Positions 1 through 6,235 are shown, numbered from the stretch's first letter. The stretch: DNA of 7,356 nt from SKVL01 sp051745565 (GCA_051745565.1 JBNJEF010000032.1:1-7356), one strand, 5' to 3'. Program-made: numbers and translations. Notes: generated by a model not told the origin, from the letters alone.

Positions 1-1134
1 TTCTTCCCTGTCTTCAGGATCCTTACCCCACTCTTCAAGGTCATAAAAAACCTCCCCGTGCACTCTGTCTATAGCATTCTTAACGGGCAGATAATCTTCA
101 ATGCTTACATCTACAAACCTGTTATAGTCAGCATCTATTCTCTCATAAACCTTGGGTTCTATGTCTTCATTTTCCAGAACCGCTTTATAAAACTGGTCTA
201 TCTCTTCTTCGCTAACTACATTCTTATTAGCCGATATGGGAAACTCCGGAACCGGATCATGCCTCCAGATGGACCTTATTTCGGCGCCATCCTCCATGAA
301 TTTATACATTGTTTGCTCATTCACAAAGGCACCGTCCACCAAACCGGAAAGCAGAGCTTCAACCGCTTTATCATGCGAGCCGAGGTAAGAGAGACCGCCT
401 TCTTTATCCTCATCAACAGAAACAAAGAAAGTTTCCGGGTCTATACCTTCTTCTATTAACATGGCCGACGGCATTAGATTTCCTGAAGTTGAAGATATAC
501 TCGTTCCGGCAACCGGCTTGCCTTCAAGGTCTTTAACACTCTGATAAGGCGAGTCTTCTCTGACAATAAGGTCGCCTTGATAAGTTGCGGAACCGTCATA
601 ACGCTCTCCGCAAACGAGAACCTCCATTTCATCACCGATATTACCGTATGCCTGAATAGTGGTAACCGGCGCCAAGTAAACAAACCCGATCTCTCCATCA
701 ATAAAATCCTGCACCGCCGCACTGTACCCTCCAAGCTCACCCTCTGTCGGATAATACTTCATTTTCACCTCAATATCAGTGTTCTCGTTTATGTAGTTCT
801 CAAGGGCACCGAAACGATCCGACATCTTGCTCGGAATATGCAAAGGCAGAAGACCGAACTCAATAACATCTTCGTTTTCTTCATCCTCAGACTCCGTCTG
901 AACTACTTCTGCCTCATCTTCTGTTTGATTTAATGTGTATAAAATAAAAGCCGCAGACATCACGAAAACCGCTATAACTATCACGCCCCCAATAGCCCAC
1001 TTCTGGGACCTTTTTACTTCATTTTGTGGGGGTGTATTATTATCAAACCCCTGACCTTCTCCATGAAAAGAGTTCTCATTTGAGACCTCCGGACTCTCTT
1101 CATATTTTTTTTCTTGCTCTTTATTTTCTTCCAT
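1..1134 (-). CDS. Membrane-anchored PhnD-like phosphate/phosphonate-type ABC transporter solute-binding protein (C-terminus cut by window edge)
   Basis: The frame is open from an ATG at 1134 to base 1 with no stop, giving 378 residues of a partial protein. Residues 1-45 are polar and acidic. Residues 46-68 form one hydrophobic helix (WAIGGVIVIAVFVMSAAFIL), followed by an acidic linker to about residue 90 and then a periplasmic-binding-protein type II fold. PhnD-family marks are FGLLPLHIPSKM (93-104), the pattern of a Tyr at 137 followed by DGEIGFVYLAPVTTIQA (146-162), the ligand-loop STSG at 215-218 followed by GIDPETFF (230-237), and GSHDKAVEALLSGLVDGAF (252-270). In the family STSG hydrogen-bonds the phosphonate or phosphate group, so an oxyanion ligand such as phosphate, phosphite or phosphonate is likely, though not proven. 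There is no lipobox cysteine, so an uncleaved helix probably holds it on the outer face of the membrane. Permease and ATPase genes would have to lie beyond the left edge. The start lacks a Shine-Dalgarno (aaaaatATGG). Confidence 0.85.
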   Translation of the reverse strand, partial: MEENKEQEKKYEESPEVSNENSFHGEGQGFDNNTPPQNEVKRSQKWAIGGVIVIAVFVMSAAFILYTLNQTEDEAEVVQTESEDEENEDVIEFGLLPLHIPSKMSDRFGALENYINENTDIEVKMKYYPTEGELGGYSAAVQDFIDGEIGFVYLAPVTTIQAYGNIGDEMEVLVCGERYDGSATYQGDLIVREDSPYQSVKDLEGKPVAGTSISSTSGNLMPSAMLIEEGIDPETFFVSVDEDKEGGLSYLGSHDKAVEALLSGLVDGAFVNEQTMYKFMEDGAEIRSIWRHDPVPEFPISANKNVVSEEEIDQFYKAVLENEDIEPKVYERIDADYNRFVDVSIEDYLPVKNAIDRVHGEVFYDLEEWGKDPEDREE

Positions 1135-1160
1135 ATTTTTAACTTAAAAAATAATAAAAA

Positions 1161-1188
1161 GATATTGTAAACCTTAAAGGTTAATATC
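1161..1188. repeat. Imperfect inverted repeat upstream of the binding-protein gene
   Basis: The core AACCTT-A-AAGGTT (1170-1182) is a perfect palindrome around one base. It is flanked by GATATT (1161-1166) and its complement AATATC (1183-1188), with three unpaired bases (gta) on the left arm only. It lies 27-54 bp upstream of the ATG at 1134. It could be an operator or an mRNA leader hairpin of the solute-binding-protein gene. It does not match a Pho box that I recognise. Confidence 0.45.
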
Positions 1189-1443
1189 ACTATTAATATT
1201 TAAATTATAGCTCTTTTTTATGCCATAAACTACAACTAAATGTTTATTAAAAATAACAATTACTAATTCGATCTATTAATCACCTTAAAAATAACGCCAG
1301 AAATAAGTATAAAACCGGAATGATCTTTCTTGAACTTTTCTCGGAAAAGACAAAGAAAAAGCAGTTGTGGATAAATACCCGAAATGACCGGCAGTGGATG
1401 TCTTAGGAACTTAAAAACATTCTTCCATACTTCCTTTAGCTAC

Positions 1444-1451
1444 TGTATAAT
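1444..1451 (+). promoter_or_regulatory. Probable -10 region for the V4R-PAS operon
   Basis: A perfect TATAAT stands at 1446-1451, directly preceded by TG. A transcript would start near 1458, about 16 bases before the ATG at 1474. No convincing -35 is seen 16-18 bp upstream. A weak GAAGG (1457-1461), 12 bases before the ATG, is the only ribosome-binding candidate and would lie at the very 5' end of the mRNA. Confidence 0.4.
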
Positions 1452-1473
1452 TAAGTGAAGGTAAAATATAAAT

Positions 1474-2079
1474 ATGGCATACGAAGTAACACAAGAAGAG
1501 ATAGATAAACTACTAAAGACCGAAGGAGAGGTCAGGGGTGTTGTTTTTAAAACAGACCAACACTTTATTACTGACAAAGGAGGAGAAGAAAGTGTTAAAA
1601 AAGTGGAAGAAAAGATCAAAGATATGACAGGAATATCTTTTAGCTATGAAAAAGACTCTTCGGATCTTAATTTCCACCCGATAGGTATGCGAACCTTTTC
1701 TCTGCTCGCTACAAGCGAAGTCCTTGACTTGGATAAAGAAGGCATAAAAGAGATGGGGTATAATGCCCCTAAGTTCTCGATGCTTGTCAGGTTTTTCATG
1801 AGATACCTGGTTTCCCCAAAGACCATTATGGAAAAAGCGGGTGATCTTTGGAAGAAACATTACACCGTCGGAGAACTGGAAGCGGTGGAGATAAGCGAGA
1901 AAGATAGATTTATGCGATGTATTCTCCGTGATCTTGAACTTCATCCCATCTTCTGTGATTATCTTAGTGCATACATTGCCTTCATTGCCAAATTGGGGGT
2001 AGGAGAAGAAGTGACAGGAGAAGAGACAAAGTGCACCCATCGAGGGGATGAGTATCATGAATTCTTGCAAAAATGGTAA
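1474..2079 (+). CDS. V4R / heme-NO-binding-like (DUF2378-like) sensory domain protein
   Basis: This 201-residue soluble protein has no signal peptide or membrane segment. The C-terminal half (about 110-200) resembles the 4-vinyl-reductase (V4R) and DUF2378 branch of the NO-signalling/TRAPP ligand-binding fold. It has a helical stretch (YLVSPKTIMEKAGDLWKKHY) and a strand with a conserved-looking 'LRDLELHPIFCDYLSAYI' type segment. It ends in C187-T-H189-R-G191-D-E-Y194-H-E-F197, which matches the Cys/Gly/Tyr-x-Phe closing strands of V4R domains. Cys161, Cys187, His189 and His195 could bind a metal or small ligand. In the family such domains bind hydrophobic small molecules, heme or metal and act as sensor input. 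The gene overlaps the following PAS gene by 7 bp, so the two are almost certainly co-translated. Fold assignment is by motif recognition. The ligand is unknown, and an enzymatic 4-vinyl reductase role is unlikely without pigment genes. Confidence 0.6.
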   Translation: MAYEVTQEEIDKLLKTEGEVRGVVFKTDQHFITDKGGEESVKKVEEKIKDMTGISFSYEKDSSDLNFHPIGMRTFSLLATSEVLDLDKEGIKEMGYNAPKFSMLVRFFMRYLVSPKTIMEKAGDLWKKHYTVGELEAVEISEKDRFMRCILRDLELHPIFCDYLSAYIAFIAKLGVGEEVTGEETKCTHRGDEYHEFLQKW

Positions 2080-2624
2080 GAGAAATAGAAAAAGATGAAA
2101 AGATAAAAGAACTTATGGATGACATTGATCTGATGGAGATCTACGTCAAAGATTTCCGTGACCTTTTTTCTTTCATCCCCTTTCCCGTTTGCTTTGCGAA
2201 CCCTCAAGGAATAATACTTGAGGTTAATCCTTCTTTCCTAAAAATAACAGGGTACAAAGAAGGTGAAATTGTGGGAGAAAAACTCTTTGATTTCTTTCGC
2301 GATGAAGAAAAAGAAGAGATAAAAAATACCATAGAAGAAAATCCTGTAGAGAATCGGGAAACATCAATAATAAGCAAAGAAGGTGAAAAAATACCCATTT
2401 CAGCATTTATAAGAAAAAATAAAAGGGAAGAAAGCAATTCAATGGGAGGTATATTCTTTTCATTCTTTGACCTAAGAGAGATAAATGAAAAAAAAGAAAA
2501 ACTGGAACAGAAAATGAAGGAAATAAAAAAGATCAACCGTTTAATGGAAGGAAGGGAAATAAAGATGTTGGAACTGAAAAAAAGAATAAAAGAGTTGGAA
2601 GAAAAATTGGCAGAAAAAGAATGA
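2073..2624 (+). CDS. PAS-domain protein with C-terminal coiled coil and no output domain
   Basis: This 183-residue protein starts inside the end of the V4R-like gene (7-bp overlap around ATGGTAA), with no Shine-Dalgarno, so its translation is probably coupled to that gene. Residues 1-27 form a charged helix. Residues 28-137 are a PAS domain, with the typical FIPFPVCFANPQGIILEVNPSF (34-55), TGYKEGEIVGEKLFDFF (59-75) and a final strand GGIFFSFFDLREINE (125-139). Residues 136-183 are a very basic and acidic coiled coil containing NRLMEGREIKMLELKKRIKE. Coiled coils of this type usually connect a PAS domain to a histidine kinase or cyclase, but here the protein simply ends: no HisKA, HATPase, GGDEF or HTH follows. 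I therefore read it as a free sensory and dimerisation module acting with the V4R-like partner or with a kinase encoded elsewhere. The PAS call is strong and the role is inferred. Confidence 0.82.
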   Translation: MVREIEKDEKIKELMDDIDLMEIYVKDFRDLFSFIPFPVCFANPQGIILEVNPSFLKITGYKEGEIVGEKLFDFFRDEEKEEIKNTIEENPVENRETSIISKEGEKIPISAFIRKNKREESNSMGGIFFSFFDLREINEKKEKLEQKMKEIKKINRLMEGREIKMLELKKRIKELEEKLAEKE

Positions 2625-2684
2625 GCCGGAATGCTTATTTATTTCTGAATCCATATTAAGAAATTTCGTTGTTTATCTATTAAA

Positions 2685-3821
2685 ATGTCAAAATACCTGA
2701 ACATAACAGTACTTTTGGCTGTTTTCTTTTTCGTGACCCTATTCTCACCGGTTGAGGTAATTGCTAAAGAAGGAAAAGACGACCAAGATAACATAAAAGC
2801 CAAGATAGTAGACGTAATAAATGAAGAATACCGCTTCATTCCCGGTACAGAAATAGAAGCTTTCCACCAAACCTTGAGGGTAAAAGTTCTTGAAGGAGCA
2901 GATGCCGGAGAAGTTGTAGAAGTGGAAAGCGACTTTTACGAATTCAGCCGCGGCGATCGCCTTTTCCTCACCGCCTTAAATGAAACAGAAGAAGGTACAC
3001 AGTATACTGTAAACGAACCCGATAGGCGATTTCCACTATTACTGCTCCTGAGCCTTTTCATAATAGCCGTTCTTTTACTAAGTTTAAAAAAAGGTATCCG
3101 CTCCCTACTGGGACTTTTCGCCAGTTTTGCCGTAATAATCTTCTTTTTACTGCCAAAACTCCTGGAAGGGTCATCGCCTGTGCCAACGACCATAATATTC
3201 GCCTCAGTCATTATGGCACTGGCGATGTACATCACTCACGGCTTTAACAGAGTGACCCATTCCGCCTTTTTGGGTACGACCATAACACTGGCATTTATAG
3301 GATTACTCTCTTATGTCAGTATTTCCGCCGCAAAGTTATCCGGTTTCTCTTCACATGAAGCCCTATACCTTAACTTACAAACCGGAGGATTACTTGATAT
3401 ATCAGGGTTACTTCTCGGAGCCATGATAATAGGTGTTTTAGGTATACTGGATGACGTGTCAATTACTCAGTCGGCAACGGTTAGAGAGCTCTACAAAACA
3501 GACCCTAAATTATCATTTAAGAAAAACTACAATCGCGCCTTGTCCGTCGGTAAAGAGCATATGGTATCCTTGGTCAACACTCTTGCTCTGGCTTACGCCG
3601 GCGCCTCTCTACCCTTGCTTCTTCTTTTTTATCAAAGCGAAAAAGGCTTTATTGAGCTTATAAACATGGAAATATTCGCCACCGAGATCATAAGAACAAT
3701 GGTGGGAAGTATCGGATTTATTATGGCAATTCCCATAACAACCCTTTTCGCTTCTTTGATGTTAAGACCCAAAAGAGATAACAAAAAAACTAATCAAAAC
3801 CGAAAGGGGGCTCATTTTTAG
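2685..3821 (+). CDS. YibE/F family multipass membrane protein
   Basis: This 378-residue protein is close to full length for the YibE/F family (PF07907). Residues 4-20 form a signal-like helix. Residues 30-112 form an extracytoplasmic beta-rich domain (KAKIVDVINEEY, then VEVESDFYEFSRGDRLFL), which is the usual small N-terminal domain. About seven membrane helices follow, at roughly 117-134, 139-157, 166-183, 194-216, 238-254, 295-315 and 333-358. The family signature GILDDVSITQ is at 253-262, and a second conserved stretch SLVNTLALAYAGASLPLLL is at 295-313. The C-terminus is a basic cytoplasmic tail (RPKRDNKKTNQNRK). The biochemical function of the family is not established, although a transport or membrane-maintenance role is often assumed. 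The gene has no clear Shine-Dalgarno (attaaaATG) and stands 60 bp after the PAS gene. Its last 32 bp overlap the 3' end of the convergent pilin gene. Confidence 0.88.
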   Translation: MSKYLNITVLLAVFFFVTLFSPVEVIAKEGKDDQDNIKAKIVDVINEEYRFIPGTEIEAFHQTLRVKVLEGADAGEVVEVESDFYEFSRGDRLFLTALNETEEGTQYTVNEPDRRFPLLLLLSLFIIAVLLLSLKKGIRSLLGLFASFAVIIFFLLPKLLEGSSPVPTTIIFASVIMALAMYITHGFNRVTHSAFLGTTITLAFIGLLSYVSISAAKLSGFSSHEALYLNLQTGGLLDISGLLLGAMIIGVLGILDDVSITQSATVRELYKTDPKLSFKKNYNRALSVGKEHMVSLVNTLALAYAGASLPLLLLFYQSEKGFIELINMEIFATEIIRTMVGSIGFIMAIPITTLFASLMLRPKRDNKKTNQNRKGAHF

Positions 3822-4347
3822 GACAGTTAACACAGTAACCCGGGTAATCCAAGGGTCGGTCAATATGTGATCTGCATTTTCCTTTTATACAATAAAAGAA
3901 GCCACTATTAACATCAAAATCCTCCGCCCATTCATAATCGGGAAAACGGCAATCATCTATTGACCCCCCAAGGGGACAGAAACGAACGGTTATCTGAACA
4001 ATATTCTCATCAGAGTCATCGGGATCTTCCCAGTTATCCCAGTCGTAAACCGACCCCGGCCAAGGAGCATCAGGCCAATCACCTGACGGAAGATAATACT
4101 CAAATCCCGAAGGCAGACCGCGGTCAACATCATCAGGATAATGTCCCAGGTCGATCCTGTATACATGCATAGCTGACTGCAGAGAACGCAACTCCATCTC
4201 CGCCCTTGCCTTGTAAGCGGAGTCTTTAGCATCTCCTATGGATACCAGAACTATAGCAACTAATATACCGATAATGGCAATAACGAGCAAAAGCTCTATA
4301 AGAGTAAACCCTGAGATCTTTTCTTTACTATCAGCCTGAAGAGACAT
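3790..4347 (-). CDS. Type IV pilin-like (prepilin-type N-terminal methylation) protein, Cys-rich
   Basis: From the ATG at 4347 the protein has 185 residues: a 13-residue basic leader (MSLQADSKEKISG), then the prepilin peptidase site G^FTLIELLLV with the conserved Glu at mature position 5. A 20-residue hydrophobic helix and an amphipathic helix (DAKDSAYKARAEMELRSLQSAMHVYR) follow, then a globular region with Tyr-Pro and Trp-Asp repeats (GHYPDD, WPDAPWPGSVYDWDNWEDPDDSD). The globular part has six cysteines in the patterns C-x8-C, C-x4-C and C-x2-C, suggesting up to three disulfides outside the cell. An upstream ATG at 4374 would add nine residues. I reject it because a perfect TATAAT sits between the two ATGs and would begin transcription at 4347. 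No other pilus genes (PilB, PilC, PilD) are in the window, so this is an isolated pilin or pseudopilin. The 3' end overlaps the YibE/F gene by 32 bp. Confidence 0.87.
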   Translation of the reverse strand: MSLQADSKEKISGFTLIELLLVIAIIGILVAIVLVSIGDAKDSAYKARAEMELRSLQSAMHVYRIDLGHYPDDVDRGLPSGFEYYLPSGDWPDAPWPGSVYDWDNWEDPDDSDENIVQITVRFCPLGGSIDDCRFPDYEWAEDFDVNSGFFYCIKGKCRSHIDRPLDYPGYCVNCPKNEPPFGFD

Positions 4348-4353
4348 ATTATG

Positions 4354-4359
4354 ATTATA
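4354..4359 (-). promoter_or_regulatory. -10 box of the pilin gene, predicting a leaderless mRNA
   Basis: Read on the minus strand, TATAAT is followed by CATAAT and then the ATG at 4347. A standard 6-base gap from the -10 puts the transcription start on the A of that ATG. No good -35 is visible 17 bp upstream (CTTTTT). The site decides the choice of start codon for the pilin. Confidence 0.5.
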
Positions 4360-4414
4360 ATATAAAATAGACATTTAAAAAGATGTTTTAAGTATTTAAG
4401 TGGACAAGAACTTT

Positions 4415-4423
4415 TGTTATAAT
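4415..4423 (+). promoter_or_regulatory. Extended -10 promoter for the propeller-like protein/lipid kinase unit
   Basis: The sequence TGTTATAAT matches the extended -10 consensus TGnTATAAT perfectly. The -35 position (TTTAAG, 4395-4400) is weak, as is usual for extended -10 promoters. Transcription would begin near 4430, leaving a leader of about 50 bases before the ATG at 4481. The promoter shares the 133-bp gap with the divergent pilin promoter. Confidence 0.5.
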
Positions 4424-4480
4424 CACATTGCATTCAGTAATTTGCATTAAAATTAAAACATCATAGATCTAAAAAATATT

Positions 4481-5248
4481 ATGAAAAATATAGCCATAAT
4501 CATCCTTTTTGTACTCATCGGAATAGTTATATACCAAAACTTCCCGACGGAAGAGGTCAAAGAAAATGAAAAGACCCCAGAAAGAGAGACGTCGGAGGAT
4601 CAAAAAGATCTACAGCTGAAATACTCAGAAGAAGATACAAGAGCAACAAAAATAGAGATCCTCAATAAAGAGGAGGAAGCAGAACACTCCATAACCATTG
4701 AAGAAGTCAGCCAATGGATGGAAGAAAACTGGAGTGTATTTGAAGAGCCCCCTAAAGTAGCCATGAGACAGGTCGAACCGGATAATTTTACCTTTTTTGA
4801 TAAAACAGCCAAATTTTCACCTGATCAGGATAAAATGGCCTTCTCCGTTAATGATTACGCGGCAGCTACAACCGTATCATTCATACTGATAATGGACACC
4901 GAGTCAGGTAACTTGAATATGGTAAAAGACCCAACCAGAGGTTCAGTGGAAGAATTCCACTGGTCAAAAGACTCGCGCTTTTTGGCCTATCCTCTAAACA
5001 CCGCCCGCGCTTCGGGTGATATGCTATCAGTTGATGATACAGAAGATATGGAAAAGAAATTCACCCTGGAAGAAGAAGATCTTTTGGAGGCCTTAGAACA
5101 GGAAGAAGACACAACTTTTATGCCTGATTTCCGAGATTTAAAATGGAAGGATGACAGAATCCACTTCACCACCGACTCACACGAGGACGGTGATATAAAT
5201 TGGTCTGTTAAATATAGCGGTGAAGATCTTAGGAAGGAAGAGATCTAA
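4481..5248 (+). CDS. Membrane-anchored acidic protein with beta-propeller-like repeats, function unknown
   Basis: This 255-residue protein is anchored by an N-terminal helix (residues 3-20, IAIIILFVLIGIVIYQ) and otherwise faces outside. Residues 23-95 are a highly acidic, Glu/Lys-rich, probably extended or coiled linker. Residues 100-245 contain segments resembling TolB/WD40-type propeller strands: AKFSPDQDKMAFSVND, a strand reporting an 'IMDTESGNL', EFHWSKDSRFLAYPLNTA, and DLKWKDDRIHFTTDS. These read as about three blades, too few for a closed propeller. An acidic insert (DTEDMEKKFTLEEEDLLEALEQEEDTT) interrupts them. No catalytic motif is seen. The gene ends 2 bp before the lipid kinase start, so the two form an operon, but I cannot say whether they work together. 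I do not recognise a named family; the propeller resemblance is an inference. Confidence 0.7.
   Translation: MKNIAIIILFVLIGIVIYQNFPTEEVKENEKTPERETSEDQKDLQLKYSEEDTRATKIEILNKEEEAEHSITIEEVSQWMEENWSVFEEPPKVAMRQVEPDNFTFFDKTAKFSPDQDKMAFSVNDYAAATTVSFILIMDTESGNLNMVKDPTRGSVEEFHWSKDSRFLAYPLNTARASGDMLSVDDTEDMEKKFTLEEEDLLEALEQEEDTTFMPDFRDLKWKDDRIHFTTDSHEDGDINWSVKYSGEDLRKEEI
5234..5240 (+). promoter_or_regulatory. Ribosome binding site of the lipid kinase
   Basis: AAGGAAG ends 10 bases before the ATG at 5251 and lies inside the last codons of the preceding gene. It is one of only two purine-rich Shine-Dalgarno candidates of any quality in the window. Confidence 0.45.
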
Positions 5249-5250
5249 AA

Positions 5251-6111
5251 ATGGAAAATAATCCCTTTCTTTTTATAATTAACCCCGGCGCCGGAAAGAA
5301 AAAACCCGGCCTGAGAAAAGTACTGCAAGATCATTTCAGAACGGAAGACGAGATCATTGTAACAAAAGCGCCCGGACACGCATCAGAGATAACAAAAAAA
5401 GCCATAGAAGGAAAAGCCACTCCGGTTGCGGTTGGAGGAGACGGAACAATAAATGAAGTCGCCCGAGCAACGGCCGGAACAGGTTCTCCTTTCGGGATAA
5501 TACCGGCAGGATCCGGAAACGGGTTAGCCAGACATTTCAAGATACCTATAAAAACCGACCTCGCTCTGGAGGTCTTGAGAAGAAGAAAGACAAGAAAAGT
5601 AGACAGCGGAAGAGTTAACGATGAATTCTTTTTAATGACCACTGGAGTGGGCTTTGACTCTCAGGTAACCAAAAGAATGGCCGAAAGAAAAGAAAGAGGT
5701 CTTAGCGCTTACATAAAAATAATCTCAAGAACATGGAAAGAAAAAGAGGATCTGCCTGTTACTTTTAAGATGAATGGAACGACCCATAACAGTAAAGTGT
5801 TCATTTTCTCCGTATCAAACACATCTCAATACGGTAATGGAGTATACATAGCCCCCGAAGCTGATGATAGCGACGGCTTGCTTAATATAAACGTCATAAA
5901 ACCTTTCCCATTTTATGCCATTCCCTCGCTTGCACTCAGATCTTTAACCGGAAAAAATTATTTCGGGAAAAAATACATAGAAAGATCAACCGCTCCCGAA
6001 GTAATATTAAGGTGTAACGAAAAAGAAATGAATATAGACGGTGAATCACGAAAGGTCAAAATGCCGTCCGTTATCAGAGTGATAAAAGAAGACCTAAAGG
6101 TCATCTGTTGA
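5251..6111 (+). CDS. Diacylglycerol kinase family (DagK/YegS/BmrU-type) lipid kinase
   Basis: This 286-residue protein is full length for the family. It would transfer the gamma-phosphate of ATP to diacylglycerol or another lipid alcohol at the inner face of the membrane. Motifs in order are the N-terminal strand IINPGAGKKK (9-18), the nucleotide-binding GGDGTINEV (62-70), PAGSGNGLAR (85-94), GVGFD (132-136), NTSQYGNGVYIAP (190-202), DSDGLLNINVI (206-216) and the C-terminal NIDGE (261-265), whose Asp corresponds to the catalytic base of DgkB-type enzymes. The third motif reads PAGSGNG where bacterial DgkB/YegS proteins more often have PxGTxND. This resembles the version in sphingosine/ceramide-type kinases, so the substrate could be a different lipid. 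The protein lacks a membrane segment, as expected for a peripheral enzyme. Known roles are recycling diacylglycerol into phosphatidic acid. The gene follows the anchored acidic protein by 2 bp and has no clear terminator after it. Confidence 0.9.
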   Translation: MENNPFLFIINPGAGKKKPGLRKVLQDHFRTEDEIIVTKAPGHASEITKKAIEGKATPVAVGGDGTINEVARATAGTGSPFGIIPAGSGNGLARHFKIPIKTDLALEVLRRRKTRKVDSGRVNDEFFLMTTGVGFDSQVTKRMAERKERGLSAYIKIISRTWKEKEDLPVTFKMNGTTHNSKVFIFSVSNTSQYGNGVYIAPEADDSDGLLNINVIKPFPFYAIPSLALRSLTGKNYFGKKYIERSTAPEVILRCNEKEMNIDGESRKVKMPSVIRVIKEDLKVIC

Positions 6112-6154
6112 GAGCGATGAAATACAACCGTAATTCTTCAAAGATCAAAAAGTA

Positions 6155-6183
6155 TTGACATAAATATGTTATGGGTATATACT
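6155..6183 (+). promoter_or_regulatory. Strong sigma70-type promoter for the DUF5320 gene
   Basis: A perfect -35 TTGACA (6155-6160) and a near-perfect -10 TATACT (6178-6183) are separated by exactly 17 bp. Transcription should start near 6190. This is the best promoter in the window. Its spacer and -10 are covered by the palindrome at 6167-6190, so repressor control is expected. Confidence 0.85.
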
Positions 6184-6190
6184 CATAACA
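6167..6190. promoter_or_regulatory. 24-bp near-perfect palindromic operator over the -10 box
   Basis: The left half TGTTATGGGTAT and right half ATACTCATAACA are complementary at 11 of 12 positions (one G/A difference). The dyad axis falls in the TATATA centre, so the palindrome overlaps the spacer, the -10 and the likely start site. A dimeric DNA-binding protein bound here would block RNA polymerase. The DUF134 helix-turn-helix protein encoded one gene downstream is the natural candidate; that link is inferred from position only. Confidence 0.75.
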
Positions 6191-6235
6191 GATGAATTCT
6201 CCGCGATCATCTTGGTCGATCAAAGCTATTATAAG

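Larger units (their letters stand above)
1135..1473. other. AT-rich intergenic region between divergent genes
   Basis: This 339-bp stretch separates the divergently transcribed binding protein and V4R-like gene, so it should hold both promoters. I see no open frame worth calling. It holds an inverted repeat at 1161-1188, a possible minus-strand -10 (TATAAT read from 1209 to 1204), a small hairpin CTTTTC/GAAAAG at 1335-1349, and a plus-strand -10 at 1446-1451. Bases 1310-1400 are less AT-rich than the rest, but I cannot recognise an RNA gene there. Confidence 0.6.

Noticed and set aside
474..740. 88-residue minus-strand frame
   Set aside because: It lies inside the PhnD-like gene in another frame; the PhnD-like frame carries the family motifs.
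58..933. Plus-strand open frames across the left end (58-459, 309-536, 577-933)
   Set aside because: They are antisense to the clear PhnD-like frame, have no family resemblance and show irregular Cys/His/Ile-rich composition typical of shadow frames.
1335..1349. CTTTTC/GAAAAG hairpin as terminator or RNA gene
   Set aside because: The stem is only 6 bp and A/T-dominated, it is not downstream of a gene on either strand, and it has no U-tract.
1141..1473. Search for tRNA, CRISPR or small RNA in the largest gap
   Set aside because: No cloverleaf, no spaced direct repeats and no promoter-terminator pair enclosing a structured segment could be seen.
1513..2070. Long minus-strand frame opposite the V4R-like gene (185 residues)
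   Set aside because: It is a mirror of the A/G-rich coding strand. The plus frame has a promoter, overlaps the next gene as operon genes do, and resembles a known fold.
1474..2079. Enzymatic chlorophyllide 4-vinyl reductase
   Set aside because: Only the ligand-binding fold is suggested; there are no pigment-synthesis genes and the sensory PAS partner fits a signalling role better.
4348..4374. Upstream ATG at 4374 as the pilin start
   Set aside because: It precedes the -10 box, lacks any ribosome site and adds residues with no role in a prepilin leader.
6112..6150. Possible terminator after the lipid kinase (GTTG...CAAC)
   Set aside because: The stem is four base pairs without a T-run; it is not distinguishable from chance.
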